The notes under the pieces were generated by a model that saw only the letters and a list, made by a program, of their open reading frames with translations, was not told where the DNA came from and searched no databases. Source: Anaerolineales bacterium (GTDB taxonomy: Bacteria; Chloroflexota; Anaerolineae; Anaerolineales; UBA11579). From it: a stretch of DNA of 59,365 nt. How positions within the stretch are numbered: position 1 is the stretch's first letter; each line of letters starts with the position of its first letter. Positions 49,565-59,203 of this stretch are shown here, one piece after another. The position numbers and the translations under genes are program-made. The DNA is taken from positions 1 through 59,365 of the forward strand of contig JAFGDK010000123.1 of NCBI GenBank assembly GCA_016932165.1, read 5' to 3'.

Positions 49565-51371
49565 ACCCGCCATCCAGATCCCTGAACACTACCGCCGCGA
49601 GCATGAGGACAAGCAAGAAGGTATCAAGCCAGAAATACTAGAGGGCATATTGAGCTTTATTGCCCCCTACAAACGCCAGATGATCATTTCCTTTTTCCTG
49701 ATGCTGATCGGTTCGATCGCTTCAGTGGCGGGGCCGTATTTCACAAAAATCGCCCTCGATGACGGCATCGTGGGGCAAAACCGTATCATTCTTCGCAATT
49801 CACTGCTCCTCTACCTGGGGGCCGTGTTGTCCCAATGGGCAGTCACATTTATCCGGATCAACATCATGGCCAAAGCCGGCCAATCCACAATCTATGATAT
49901 GCGCGCCAGGCTCTTTGATCATATCCAGCAGCTCTCAATGAGCTTCTTCTCACATTACAGCGCCGGCCGCCTGATCTCACGGGTGATCAACGATGTGGCC
50001 GTACTGCGACAGTTTGTCACCTGGGCGATCATCGCCTCGGCGCGGGATATGCTCACCGTGGTCGGGATTGTGATTGCCATGCTGAACCTGAACCTGAGAC
50101 TTTCGCTCATCACCCTGGCGGTGATGCCGATGATCGTGATCGCTACCTTCCTATTCCGCAAGCATATCCAGGATATCTACCGCCGGGTACGGGCGGGGAT
50201 GAGCTGGGTGAACTCAGTTCTGGCAGAAAATATCAACGGCGTACGGGTCATCCAGGCATTTGGCCGCCAGGAGCATAATTACAAACACTTCAAAAACCAG
50301 GTGAACCTCTACCAGCTTCAAAACAACCTTCAGGCAGCCAAACTGGTCTCGATTTTCTTCCCCACAATTGACATGATCGGAACTGTGGCGATCTTTCTGG
50401 TTGTCTGGCTGGGCGGGGCGGCTGTGATCGGCGAGAGTGTGACCACCGGTGTGCTGGTGGCTTTCATACTCTACATCCAGCAATTTTTCCGTCCGATCCA
50501 GGATCTGAGCCAGCGCTATGATCAATTCCAATCAGCAATGATCGCAGGGGAACGCATCCTTGAACTATTGGCCACTCCGGTGGATATTCAAGACCATTCA
50601 AATGCCTATCTGCTGCCCCCGATCAATGGAATGGTTGAATTTAACAATGTTTCATTCCACTATGCGGATGACCCCTCAACCGCCGTGTTGAATAATGTCA
50701 GCTTCAAAGCAACACCGGGGCAGACCATTGCGCTTGTCGGCGAGACCGGCGCGGGCAAATCCACCCTGATCAAGCTGATCAGCCGCTTTTATGACCCGGG
50801 CGAAGGCGTGATCAAGATTGACGGGCATGATATCTCTAAAGTCACTCAGGCCAGCCTGCGCGGGCAAATGGGCGTTGTGCTCCAGGAGCCGTTCCTGTTT
50901 GGCGGTACTGTGATGGAGAACATCAGATTCGGCCGGCTGGATGCCGCCGAAGAGGAGGTGATCGCTGCTGCCAAAGCCGTTGGCGCGCACGACTTCATCT
51001 CAGCAATGAAGGATGGCTACCACACTTCCGTCGAGGAAGGCGGCGCACTGCTCTCAGTCGGCCAGCGCCAGTTGATCTCGTTTGTGCGCGCCTTGCTGGC
51101 CAACCCCCGCATCCTAATCCTGGATGAGGCGACTTCCAGCATTGATACCCAGACGGAACAGATCATCCAGAAAGCACTCTCCACCCTGCTGACCGGACGG
51201 ACTTCATTTGTGATTGCCCACCGTCTTTCCACGATCGTGAATGCCGACCAGATCATCGTGATGGACCAGGGACGGATCGTGGAACAGGGCATCCATGAAG
51301 AACTGCTGGCCAAGAAGGGCATCTATTACAATCTGTACAAGATTGGCTTCCAGGAACCAAGAGCAGAATAA
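49557..51371 (+). CDS. Heterodimeric ABC exporter, subunit with canonical Walker B but altered signature
   Basis: The 604-residue half-transporter has a longer N-terminal cytoplasmic stretch (IPEHYRREHEDKQEG), six membrane segments, then an ATPase domain from about 365: Walker A GETGAGKST, Walker B ILILDEATSSID with catalytic Glu and switch VIAHRLSTI with His, but the signature is LSVGQRQ rather than LSGGQ. So its own Walker site pairs with the partner's good signature to give the active site, and its defective signature faces the partner's degenerate Walker site. The ATG at 49557 was chosen over 49539 because it follows AGGGGGG well. Confidence 0.93.
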   Translation: MSEPAIQIPEHYRREHEDKQEGIKPEILEGILSFIAPYKRQMIISFFLMLIGSIASVAGPYFTKIALDDGIVGQNRIILRNSLLLYLGAVLSQWAVTFIRINIMAKAGQSTIYDMRARLFDHIQQLSMSFFSHYSAGRLISRVINDVAVLRQFVTWAIIASARDMLTVVGIVIAMLNLNLRLSLITLAVMPMIVIATFLFRKHIQDIYRRVRAGMSWVNSVLAENINGVRVIQAFGRQEHNYKHFKNQVNLYQLQNNLQAAKLVSIFFPTIDMIGTVAIFLVVWLGGAAVIGESVTTGVLVAFILYIQQFFRPIQDLSQRYDQFQSAMIAGERILELLATPVDIQDHSNAYLLPPINGMVEFNNVSFHYADDPSTAVLNNVSFKATPGQTIALVGETGAGKSTLIKLISRFYDPGEGVIKIDGHDISKVTQASLRGQMGVVLQEPFLFGGTVMENIRFGRLDAAEEEVIAAAKAVGAHDFISAMKDGYHTSVEEGGALLSVGQRQLISFVRALLANPRILILDEATSSIDTQTEQIIQKALSTLLTGRTSFVIAHRLSTIVNADQIIVMDQGRIVEQGIHEELLAKKGIYYNLYKIGFQEPRAE

Positions 51372-51478
51372 CCCCCGGAAATTTCTCATCTTCCTCTAAC
51401 CAAAACAACCAGGTTTTCGGAAACATTCTTCGCATTTTTTCCGTTTTACGATTAGGTTTCAGAAAAAGGAGATGTGAA

Positions 51479-52371
51479 ATGAAAACCCAAAAAAATCTAC
51501 TTATCGTTACACTTCTGGCAGTCATGCTGATGGGATCAGCCTGCAAGGCAAACCCGGAAGCTGATCACGAGGTGATCGGGATGCCCAACCCGGCCTCTGT
51601 ATTCTGTGAAGAACAAGGCGGCAAGGTAGAAATCCGCACCCAAAAAGATGGCAGCCAGAATGGTGTCTGCGTCTTTGACGACGGCTCGGAATGCGACGAA
51701 TGGGCTTTCTACCGGGAAGAATGCCGGCCTGGCGACTTCTTCCCCGCTGAAAGCAGCAGTGAACTCCTGAGGATCCACAGGCCAATGAAATCAGCCACCC
51801 ATCTGTGATGTTAACTGCTTTGTATGGGGCTGTGGTTTCGCCTTCGTCCAAAGATCCCTCCGACAGCTTGCTGGTGCTGGCTTCTGAAGGATTCGCCCCG
51901 ATGTTTGTCACCGGCGAAAACGGCGAGATCGAAAATATGATCCAGGAGCGGAAGGATCAAAATGAACCTGCCAACAAAGCCAATTTCTGGGGCTGGCTGG
52001 ACTGCCCTTCTATGGATCAATGCCTGTTGACCGTTACCCGCATGAGGATGGACGGGCCAGGCGCTGAAATGCCTGGCGACAGAGTTGATGGCTGGGTAGG
52101 CGTAATCTATAGCGGGCCAGCTGGCTCTCGATCGGGCAAGGATGATTACTTCTCCCTGCTTGGGGATCTGCCCATCCGATACGGGATCGACAGCCGGGAT
52201 GAAGACTTGCAGCTTCAACCTGAAGAACTCTGAGACAGCAGCCAGGCTATCCGCGTTTGGGGCGAACTCCATCCCAGGCGGATGGACTGGAATGCAACCC
52301 GGATTGTCGTGACCGAGGTTGAATTGATCGAGGTAGATGCCTCCCTGATCCCTCAGGCACCCAGTTGGTAA
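51479..52371 (+). pseudogene. DUF333-type lipoprotein gene, broken by a frameshift and an in-frame stop
   Basis: The first part (51479-51808) encodes a lipoprotein signal (LMGSACKAN) and a DUF333 domain: GMPNPASVFCEEQGGKVEIR, NGVCVFDDGSECDEWAFYREEC. The reading then fails: continuing sense moves to another frame near 51770 (TPEDPQANEISHPSV, then LTALYGAVVSPSSK and WGWLDCPSMDQCL), consistent with loss of one A in GAAACT. That frame meets TGA at 52231, after which the same frame continues with DSSQAIRVWGELHPRRMDW to a TAA at 52369. One CGA-to-TGA change explains the stop. Two separate lesions suggest a decaying gene, or assembly errors. AAGGAG precedes the start. Confidence 0.75.
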
Positions 52372-52393
52372 CCGATCATTACCACATTAGACC

Positions 52394-52423
52394 AAACACA
52401 GGCCGCTTCACCGGCCTGTGTTT
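52394..52423 (+). terminator. Rho-independent terminator
   Basis: Stem AAACACAGGCC (52394-52404) with GGCCTGTGTTT (52413-52423), extended by one G-C pair, loop of 6 nt. It lies 23 nt after the end of the DUF333 pseudogene; the T-run is part of the stem. Confidence 0.75.
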
Positions 52424-52485
52424 GATTCACAGTTCAAATGCCCATGCTGAGGTGTGAAATCTGGTTTTATGGTTTAATCGGCACT

Positions 52486-54264
52486 ATGAAGATATGCAAA
52501 AAAACCACTGCGCTTCAACGCCTGGCCGCATCGATGATCCTGTTATTGATTCCCGTCATCCTGTCAGGTTGCGGTGCTGATCTGCTCAACACTTTACAGG
52601 GAACAAACAAATCCACAAATCCTCAATTAGTGGCGACCAATACCGCCGCCCCAACCCCGGAGCTGGTCTCAATCCCAACGGTAGAATCTGATGATCCTTC
52701 AGAAACACCGGTCCCAACACTCCCATCTGCAAATACATCTGGTGAAATTCCCGGGCTGATCATCTATTCGTTGGCCGAAGGAGGATATTTCCATCTTTTT
52801 GCCTGGCATCCGGAGACCTTGCCCCCCACCCGCCTGACCTATGGGGAATGGGATGATAAACACCCGGCCATCAGCCCCGACGGGCGCCACCTGGCTTTCA
52901 CCTCCAACCGGCTGGGACATTGGGACCTGTTCATCCTCGACCTGACCACCGGGATTACCACCCAGTTGACTGACGACCCAGCTTATGAAGGCCATCCGGA
53001 TTGGTCCTCTGATGGGATCTGGCTGGCATATGAAAAATATGTGGAGAACAACCTTGATATCTATACGCGGTCATTCGCTGCTGATGTGGGAGAATTGCGC
53101 ATCACTACGCACCCATCCCCAGATTTTGAACCCGCCTGGCAGCCTGGCAGCACACTCCTGGCTTTCTCATCCGCCCGTAACGGCGCGATAGATATCTACT
53201 TCGCAGAAACTGGCGGGGAATCAGCTCCCCAAAATTACACTTTCAACCAAACCCTCGACCAGCGCAGTCCGGCATGGTCACCAGACGGGGGAACACTGGT
53301 CTGGGTCAGCCGTGGGAAGCATTACCCTGCCCTCTTCCGCGCAGAACATTCCGAGCAAGCTGCCCAGGCAAAATCTGTTACCGCATCGGTTGAAAGCGTA
53401 TGGGATCCAACCGGTAAATACCTGCTCAGTGTGCAATCCATCCCCGATGCTGCCTGGCTGGCAATCCAAGAGGCAGCTGCCCTGAATTATGTTGTGCTGC
53501 CGACTCAATTCCCCGGCCAGATAGCCGGCATCGATTGGGGAGCGAATGCCTTACCAGTAGATTTGCCAGCAGGGATTAAAGAAGCTGCCCAATCCCAACC
53601 CCCTGCTCCCTGGCTGGATGAATTAATCCCTAGCGCGGGGGCGCTTTCGGGCAGACAAAACCTGATCGATCTGCCGGGGATCAAAGCCCCGCACCCCGCC
53701 CTGACCGGACTGGCAGTGCAGCCGTTCTTTGCCCTCAAAGACCGCGCCAATGCCGAATTGGGCTGGGATCTGCTCTCCGACCTGGAGAACATGTTCGTGT
53801 TGATCACTGAACCGCTGCCGCCAGGCCGCCAAAACGACTGGCTCTACACCGGACGGGCATTTGCACTGAACCCGGTTTTGATCGACTATCAATATATGCT
53901 GGTAGTGCGGGAAGAATTCGGCCCGGATACCTACTGGCGGCTTTTCTTGAAACCGCTGGACCAATCCGGGATGATGGGCGAACCTCTCACACAGTACCCC
54001 TGGGATTTCGATGCCCGTTTCTCCGGCTCGCCGACCGCATACGAAAACGGCGGCGCTCCCTACCTGGAAATACCTGGCGGCTATTGGGTAGATTTCACTA
54101 CCATGGCGCTGAATTACGGATGGGAACGAACTCCCGCCCTGGTCACCTGGCAGAGCTACATCCAGGGCGCCCAGTTCAATGTGTTTGCGATCACCTCCGG
54201 CCTGGATTGGGAAGACGCTATGCTCCAACTCTGGCCGCCTGAGATCTTCCTGGGGCAAAACTGA
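52486..54264 (+). CDS. TolB-like beta-propeller lipoprotein
   Basis: The 592-residue product has a lipoprotein signal ending VILSGCGAD and a Thr/Pro-rich linker (TAAPTPELVSIPTVESDDPS) to about residue 85. PD40/WD40-like blades follow: DDKHPAISPDGRHLAFTSNRLGHWDLFIL, YEGHPDWSSDGIWLAYEKY, PDFEPAWQPGSTLLAFSSARNG, RSPAWSPDGGTLVWVS. These are TolB-type propeller repeats. The C-terminal 250 residues have no family I know. The ATG at 52486 gives a compact signal peptide; the frame opens at 52438. The M23 peptidase gene follows after 1 nt, so the pair is likely one envelope unit. Confidence 0.85.
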   Translation: MKICKKTTALQRLAASMILLLIPVILSGCGADLLNTLQGTNKSTNPQLVATNTAAPTPELVSIPTVESDDPSETPVPTLPSANTSGEIPGLIIYSLAEGGYFHLFAWHPETLPPTRLTYGEWDDKHPAISPDGRHLAFTSNRLGHWDLFILDLTTGITTQLTDDPAYEGHPDWSSDGIWLAYEKYVENNLDIYTRSFAADVGELRITTHPSPDFEPAWQPGSTLLAFSSARNGAIDIYFAETGGESAPQNYTFNQTLDQRSPAWSPDGGTLVWVSRGKHYPALFRAEHSEQAAQAKSVTASVESVWDPTGKYLLSVQSIPDAAWLAIQEAAALNYVVLPTQFPGQIAGIDWGANALPVDLPAGIKEAAQSQPPAPWLDELIPSAGALSGRQNLIDLPGIKAPHPALTGLAVQPFFALKDRANAELGWDLLSDLENMFVLITEPLPPGRQNDWLYTGRAFALNPVLIDYQYMLVVREEFGPDTYWRLFLKPLDQSGMMGEPLTQYPWDFDARFSGSPTAYENGGAPYLEIPGGYWVDFTTMALNYGWERTPALVTWQSYIQGAQFNVFAITSGLDWEDAMLQLWPPEIFLGQN

Positions 54265-54265
54265 T

Positions 54266-55300
54266 ATGCACACAAACAAACTCGCCCCTCTTCTTCTCAT
54301 TCTTCCGATTGCATTGACCCTGCTCTTATTAGCAGCCTCCTCCCAGACTGTGACCGCTGCGGAGATCATCACGACCTCCACCGACCCTACGCCCTTACCT
54401 GACCCACTGGAGAACCCCCTGCCGCTGACAGCGGTGGACCCGCAGTCCTCGTGGCGAGCGCCGCTATATCCCGTCCCCTGGGCGCTGACAGAACATGACC
54501 ACTTCTTCTTCCAGCGTCCGGTTACCGTGGACAACGTGAACTGGCCTTTGCCTTCTTATCGTTATGGCGGCGTGTTCTTTGCACCAGATGTGCCCCACAC
54601 CGGGGTAGATATTGTAGTCCCTGAGGGTACGCCCGTGCTGGCCATCGGTGACGGGCAGGTGATCTGGTCGGGGACGGGACTGTTATTTGGCGATAACGAT
54701 GAGGAAGACCCTTACGGGATTGCGGTGGCAATTAAACATGATTTTGGCTGGGAAAACAAACCACTTTTCTCGCTTTATGCCCATCTCTCGGAAACAAAAG
54801 TTGAGAAAGGGGACTATGTGAAAACCGGCGACCTTATCGCCCTTTCGGGTAATACCGGCTTCAGCACCGCACCCCACCTGCATCTTGAGATCCGCATGGA
54901 GACCAATAATTACTACCAAACCTATAACCCTGAGCTCTGGCTGGCTCCTTCTCAGGGGAATGGCGTGGTGGTTGGCAAGCTGACCGATGGCGCTGGGGAA
55001 ATGCTGCTGAAGCAGGAAGTCATCCTGGAAAACCAGCAAACCCTGGAAGAATTCCGCGGTAAAACATACGGATCAATCTTCACCGTCAACGGCGATCCCT
55101 TCTACCAGGAAAATTTCGCCCTCTCCGATATCCCTGCCGGGTTATATAAGGTGAGAATTCCATATTTTGGGTACATGTATGAACTGCTGGTCCGCGTCCA
55201 ACCCGGTGCGGTGACCTACTTCAGATATCGCGGCTTGATGGGTTTTTCAGATTTCCAACCTTATAATCCGCGCCCAGAAAATTTGCCTGAAGGGCAGTGA
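54266..55300 (+). CDS. Secreted M23 (LytM-type) metallopeptidase
   Basis: The 344-residue product has a signal peptide (LAPLLLILPIALTLLLLAASS, cleavage near TAAE at 32). The LytM domain is at about 105-215 with all metal and catalytic residues: HTGVD (H111, D115), YAHLS (H173) and HLHLE (H204, H206). A C-terminal beta domain of about 120 residues follows (VVVGKLTDGAGEMLLKQEVI, GLYKVRIPYFGYMYELLVRV), which looks like a carboxypeptidase-regulatory-type sandwich. It probably cleaves peptidoglycan cross-links. The start lies 1 nt after the TolB-like gene. Confidence 0.92.
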   Translation: MHTNKLAPLLLILPIALTLLLLAASSQTVTAAEIITTSTDPTPLPDPLENPLPLTAVDPQSSWRAPLYPVPWALTEHDHFFFQRPVTVDNVNWPLPSYRYGGVFFAPDVPHTGVDIVVPEGTPVLAIGDGQVIWSGTGLLFGDNDEEDPYGIAVAIKHDFGWENKPLFSLYAHLSETKVEKGDYVKTGDLIALSGNTGFSTAPHLHLEIRMETNNYYQTYNPELWLAPSQGNGVVVGKLTDGAGEMLLKQEVILENQQTLEEFRGKTYGSIFTVNGDPFYQENFALSDIPAGLYKVRIPYFGYMYELLVRVQPGAVTYFRYRGLMGFSDFQPYNPRPENLPEGQ

Positions 55301-55347
55301 TGTAAGACTTGGCACCGAAGGATATCCAGTGCCTGATAGCTAAATTT

Positions 55348-56310
55348 TCATTTTCTGAATAAGCTCGATATGAAGAACCACAAATTCGCCGGGCGTTCGG
55401 CCAGACGGCGCATGAAGTAGGGGTACCACTCTGTGCCAAAGGGGACATAGATTCGCACCGGATATCCCTGGTTGGTCAGCTGCCGTTGCAAATCCCGGCG
55501 GATGCCGTACAACATCTGAATTTCCAGTTTTTCTTTGGGGATCCCATATTGCTCAGCATACTGAATCCCAAAATTAATCCGGGCTTCGTCATGGGTGCCC
55601 AGGGCAGTCACCGGAGGACAGCGCCCATCCTCGCTCACAGGTGGTGAATCCTCTCGCCTGGCATGATCAAGCAATTGGGCAGTGATCTGGTCAAAGGCAG
55701 CATCCACATCTTTCTTGTGTGGATATGCAACTTCTGGCGGCTCCTTATAAGCCCCTTTAACCAGGCGAATGGTGGTATCCGACTGCAATAAGGCGGCCAC
55801 ATCATCCCCACTCCGATAAAGATAGGATTGGATCACCATACCCAGGTTATCAAATCCGTATTGATTGCGCATTTTCCAGTAAAGCCCTAGGGTTGGCTCC
55901 AGGCAGGTGTAATCTTCCATGTCAATCCGCACGAAGATACCCTTATCCCTGGCTGAGGTGAGGATCAGGATGAGATTTTCTGCACAAAGAGTGTCATCCA
56001 TGCCCAAGCCAATTTGGGTTAATTTAACAGACAGTCCGGATTTCACTCCGGAGCTGTGGATTTGATCAAGTATTTTCAGGATTTGATCAGTGGTATTTGC
56101 CGCCTGCTCTGCGGTTTCTGTATGCTCCCCCAATTGATCCATTGTGGCATACATTCCCTGCTGATTTATCGCCGCAACGGCAGCAATTCCTTCTTCCAGT
56201 GTTTCCCCTGCAACGAAACGTTTTGCTACCCTACGGGCTATGCCCACACCCATCACCAAACGTTTTGCCCAGGCTGCCTGGGACAAATAGATCAGTATAG
56301 ATCGCAGCAT
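55348..56310 (-). CDS. Proline dehydrogenase
   Basis: The 320-residue protein is a monofunctional PRODH of the Bacillus/Thermus type, oxidising proline to pyrroline-5-carboxylate with FAD. Motifs include SVKLTQIGLGMD, VRIDMEDYTCLEPT, IRLVKGAYKEPPE, LGTHDEA, EIQMLYGIRRDLQ and the C-terminal proline-contacting VRIYVPFGTEWYPYFMRRLAERPANLWFF, with the paired arginines. The start at 56310 follows AAGGA. Pyrroline-5-carboxylate dehydrogenase is not nearby. Monocistronic and convergent with the M23 gene. Confidence 0.95.
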   Translation of the reverse strand: MLRSILIYLSQAAWAKRLVMGVGIARRVAKRFVAGETLEEGIAAVAAINQQGMYATMDQLGEHTETAEQAANTTDQILKILDQIHSSGVKSGLSVKLTQIGLGMDDTLCAENLILILTSARDKGIFVRIDMEDYTCLEPTLGLYWKMRNQYGFDNLGMVIQSYLYRSGDDVAALLQSDTTIRLVKGAYKEPPEVAYPHKKDVDAAFDQITAQLLDHARREDSPPVSEDGRCPPVTALGTHDEARINFGIQYAEQYGIPKEKLEIQMLYGIRRDLQRQLTNQGYPVRIYVPFGTEWYPYFMRRLAERPANLWFFISSLFRK

Positions 56311-56468
56311 GTTGTTCCTTTTTTGATGTTCGGATATGTTGCTTTATATGTGAATTTTAACACATCATCAAAAACTCTGAAGGCAGATGCCGAATGCCAA
56401 TGGTCGCTATTTTCTACCTTTCAAATCATGATATACTGCCCCCGAACCTGATAGATAGGAGAATTGAC

Positions 56469-57959
56469 TTGCGAAGAAATCAAAGATCAAGCACCTTGAT
56501 CCAATGGGGATCTCTGATCTCACTGCTGCTGGCGATGATTCTGATCACCGTACAGGTGATTATGTTCAGCCGGTCGCGGATCACATATCCGACCTCGATG
56601 CAGATTGCCGGCATTCCAATGGGAGGATTGACCCGCGAACAGGCTGCCTCTCGCCTTCTGGAAGTTTACAGCCAGCCTATCGAAATCCATTATCAGGATG
56701 CAGCTATCCAGGTCGAACCGAACGTACTCGGGTTTCAATTGCAACTGGAGAGCATGCTGGCCACAGCCGACTTTGTGCGTATCGGCGGTAACTTTTGGCA
56801 GGAATTTTGGGGCTTCATGTGGAATAATGAACGCACGCTGACGCCAGTCCCGCTGGATGCAGAATATTCCGAAGCGCTGGTGCGCGACTTCCTTGAAACT
56901 GAGATCGGTCCGCGCTACGACCAGCCTGCGGTTGCCGCCCAGCCCCAGGTGGGATCGGTTGCCTTCCAGCCTGGCAAAGCCGGGACAAGCATTGCCATGG
57001 ATCGGGCTGTGATCCAGGTGGAGAAAGCGCTGTTTTCTCCTGACCAACGGGTTGTGAATCTGCCCCTCGAACAGCAAGAACCCGGCCGACCGGCCTTTGG
57101 CAACCTTGAGATTCTGCTGAAGCAAATTTTGGATGTGGCTGAGTTTGACGGGATTGCCGGGCTTTACCTGCTGGACCTGCAAACCTCCCAGGAAATCCAC
57201 TTCATTTACAGTAACAAGACAGACTATCCCACCAACCCCGATCTGGCTTTTACGGCCTCCTCGATCATTAAAATCCCGATCATGGTCACTGCCTATTCCA
57301 ACATCTCAGAGCCGTACCCCGAGGAGGCACTCAACCTGATTAGCGGGATGATCGAGGAATCCGGCAACGATCCGGCAGACTGGTTGATGGAGCAGTATAT
57401 CGATCAAGCCACAGGTCCCCTGATCGTCACGGATACAATGCAAAAGCTGGGGCTGGAAAATACTTTTCTGGCTGGCTTCTTCCGGGTAGGGTCCCCTTTG
57501 CTGTACTTATACACCACCCCGGCCGATGGCCGCACCGACCTGGATACCGGCCCAGACCCATACAACCACACCACCGTATCGGATATGGGGATGCTGCTGG
57601 CTGACCTCTACCAATGTGCTGAATTCGACGGCGGAGCACTCAGGGCAGTCTTTCCACAGGATATCACCCAGGCAGAGTGCCAGGAAATGATTGACACCCT
57701 GACACGCAACAATACACCCTTCCTGATCGAAGCGGGTGCACCTGATGATACCCGCATCGCCCACAAGCACGGCTGGGTCTCCGATGTCTTCACCGGAGCG
57801 ATCACCACCATCGGCGACGCCGGGATTGTGTACACCCCCAGCGGGAATTATATCCTGGTGATCTATTTCTCCCATCCCACCCAACTGGTATGGGATCCGA
57901 TGTCCAGGCTGATGGGTGACCTCTCGGAAGTTATCTATAACTACTATAATATCCAATAG
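56469..57959 (+). CDS. Membrane-anchored beta-lactamase-fold serine hydrolase with YoaR/VanW-type N-domain
   Basis: The 496-residue product has a signal anchor (LISLLLAMILITVQVIMF), then a YoaR-like putative peptidoglycan-binding region to about 215 (GIPMGGLTREQAASRLLEVY, VGSVAFQPGKAG), then a class A beta-lactamase-type domain: SIIK (S265, K268), SGN (298-300) and KHG (433-435), matching the SxxK, SxN and KTG motifs. It may act as a D,D-peptidase, esterase or non-lactamase hydrolase. The start is TTG at 56469, supported by AGGAG 7 nt upstream, and not the ATG at 56394, which lacks one and adds no signal. Confidence 0.87.
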   Translation: MRRNQRSSTLIQWGSLISLLLAMILITVQVIMFSRSRITYPTSMQIAGIPMGGLTREQAASRLLEVYSQPIEIHYQDAAIQVEPNVLGFQLQLESMLATADFVRIGGNFWQEFWGFMWNNERTLTPVPLDAEYSEALVRDFLETEIGPRYDQPAVAAQPQVGSVAFQPGKAGTSIAMDRAVIQVEKALFSPDQRVVNLPLEQQEPGRPAFGNLEILLKQILDVAEFDGIAGLYLLDLQTSQEIHFIYSNKTDYPTNPDLAFTASSIIKIPIMVTAYSNISEPYPEEALNLISGMIEESGNDPADWLMEQYIDQATGPLIVTDTMQKLGLENTFLAGFFRVGSPLLYLYTTPADGRTDLDTGPDPYNHTTVSDMGMLLADLYQCAEFDGGALRAVFPQDITQAECQEMIDTLTRNNTPFLIEAGAPDDTRIAHKHGWVSDVFTGAITTIGDAGIVYTPSGNYILVIYFSHPTQLVWDPMSRLMGDLSEVIYNYYNIQ

Positions 57960-58033
57960 TAAAGATTTAGCCCATCAGATATTTTTACTTGTAATGGCTT
58001 GAAAAATCTACCCAAATTGGCAATAAAATCTCC

Positions 58034-58062
58034 TTGCTATTTTAGAACAAGCGTGCTAAACT
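58034..58062 (+). promoter_or_regulatory. recA promoter with SOS-type (LexA-like) box
   Basis: TTGCTA (58034-58039), a 17-nt spacer and TAAACT (58057-58062) form a plausible promoter. It is overlapped by TTAGAACAAGCGTGCTAA (58042-58059), an inverted repeat with one mismatch in 7-bp arms. The GAAC-N4-GTGC core is one base from the GAAC-N4-GTTC core of Gram-positive-type LexA boxes. Confidence 0.7.
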
Positions 58063-58102
58063 AAGCCGGTAAACCCCTTTGACATTTGGAGGTAGATAAA
58101 AA

Positions 58103-59203
58103 ATGGCTCGAAAAACTACAACTGCCCCTCCAGAGAACGGTATGGATCCGGCCCGGAAGGCATCTCTGGAAAAAGCCCTCGGTGACATCACCAAGAGATA
58201 TGGGGATGGCTCGATCATGAAACTTGGCGAAGCACATTCCTTACAGGTGGAAGCAATTCCCACCGGTTGTCTCTCGCTGGATATTGCCCTCGGGATTGGC
58301 GGGATCCCGCGCGGCAGGGTGACTGAAATCTACGGCCCGGAATCCTCCGGAAAGACCACGCTCTGTCTCCACATCATTGCAGAAGCACAAAAATTAGGGG
58401 GGACAGCAGCTTTCATTGACATGGAACACGCCCTCGATCCTAGCTATGCTGCCCGGCTGGGTGTGGATGTGGAAAACCTGTTGATCTCGCAGCCAGATAT
58501 GGGAGAGCAAGCACTTGAGATCACCGAGACCCTGGTGAGATCGGGTGCTGTGGATATTGTGGTGATCGACTCGGTAGCTGCCCTGGTTCCCCGCTCGGAA
58601 CTGGAAGGCGATATGGGCGATGCCACTATGGGCGTTCAAGCCCGTTTAATGTCTCAAGCACTGCGCAAACTTTCTGGAGCAATTAAACAAACCAATACCT
58701 CTGTGATCTTCACCAACCAGCTCCGGCAGAAGATCGGTGTGATGTTCGGCAACCCGGAGACCACCACCGGGGGGCAAGCCTTAAAATTCTACGCCTCGGT
58801 GAGAATTGATATTCGCCGGATCAGCTCGATCAAGGTCGGCGGGGAAATCATCGGAAACCGCACCAAAGCCCGGGTAGTGAAGAATAAAGTCTCCCCTCCA
58901 TTCCGGCAGGTAGAATTTGACATCATGTATAATGAAGGTATCTCCCGTGCCGGGGACCTTTTAGACCTGGCTGTGGAAATGGATATCATCAACAAACGCG
59001 GTTCATATTACTATTACGGAGAAGATAACCTTGCCCAGGGACGCGAAAACGCCAAAGATTACCTGCGAGAAAACCCTGATTTCGCTTACCATGTAGAAGG
59101 TGTCATCAGACAGGAATTACTGGGCGGCAAGGCTCCGCCGCCGCTGGTGGAGAAATTCAATGAAGACGAAATACTTGAAGAGGACGATTATCTCGACGAT
59201 TAA
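58103..59203 (+). CDS. recA: Recombinase RecA
   Basis: The 366-residue product has all RecA landmarks: Walker [10 protein letters not shown] (78-86), IDMEHALDP with the catalytic Glu108, [21 protein letters not shown] (Walker B and loop L1), [23 protein letters not shown] (L2), and an acidic C-terminal tail [13 protein letters not shown]. In most RecA proteins the residue before the catalytic Glu is Ala; here it is Met107. GGAGGT precedes the start by 9 nt. Repair and homologous recombination; expression is likely SOS-controlled by the box at 58042. Confidence 0.98.
   Translation: MARKTTTAPPENGMDPARKASLEKALGDITKRYGDGSIMKLGEAHSLQVEAIPTGCLSLDIALGIGGIPRGRVTEIYGPESSGKTTLCLHIIAEAQKLGGTAAFIDMEHALDPSYAARLGVDVENLLISQPDMGEQALEITETLVRSGAVDIVVIDSVAALVPRSELEGDMGDATMGVQARLMSQALRKLSGAIKQTNTSVIFTNQLRQKIGVMFGNPETTTGGQALKFYASVRIDIRRISSIKVGGEIIGNRTKARVVKNKVSPPFRQVEFDIMYNEGISRAGDLLDLAVEMDIINKRGSYYYYGEDNLAQGRENAKDYLRENPDFAYHVEGVIRQELLGGKAPPPLVEKFNEDEILEEDDYLDD

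Noticed and set aside
52231-52233. TGA read as selenocysteine or readthrough in the DUF333 gene
   Set aside because: No stem-loop of SECIS type is evident after it, the flanking sequence has no redox motif, and a second lesion upstream already breaks the gene.
52385-52395. CATTAGACCAA as a third copy of the TTAGACC operator
   Set aside because: Only one half-site is present; it overlaps a terminator stem and lies far from a promoter-like sequence.
53623-54534. 303-codon minus-strand frame across the TolB-like / M23 junction
   Set aside because: It is antisense to two well-supported genes and spans both; no start signal or homology.
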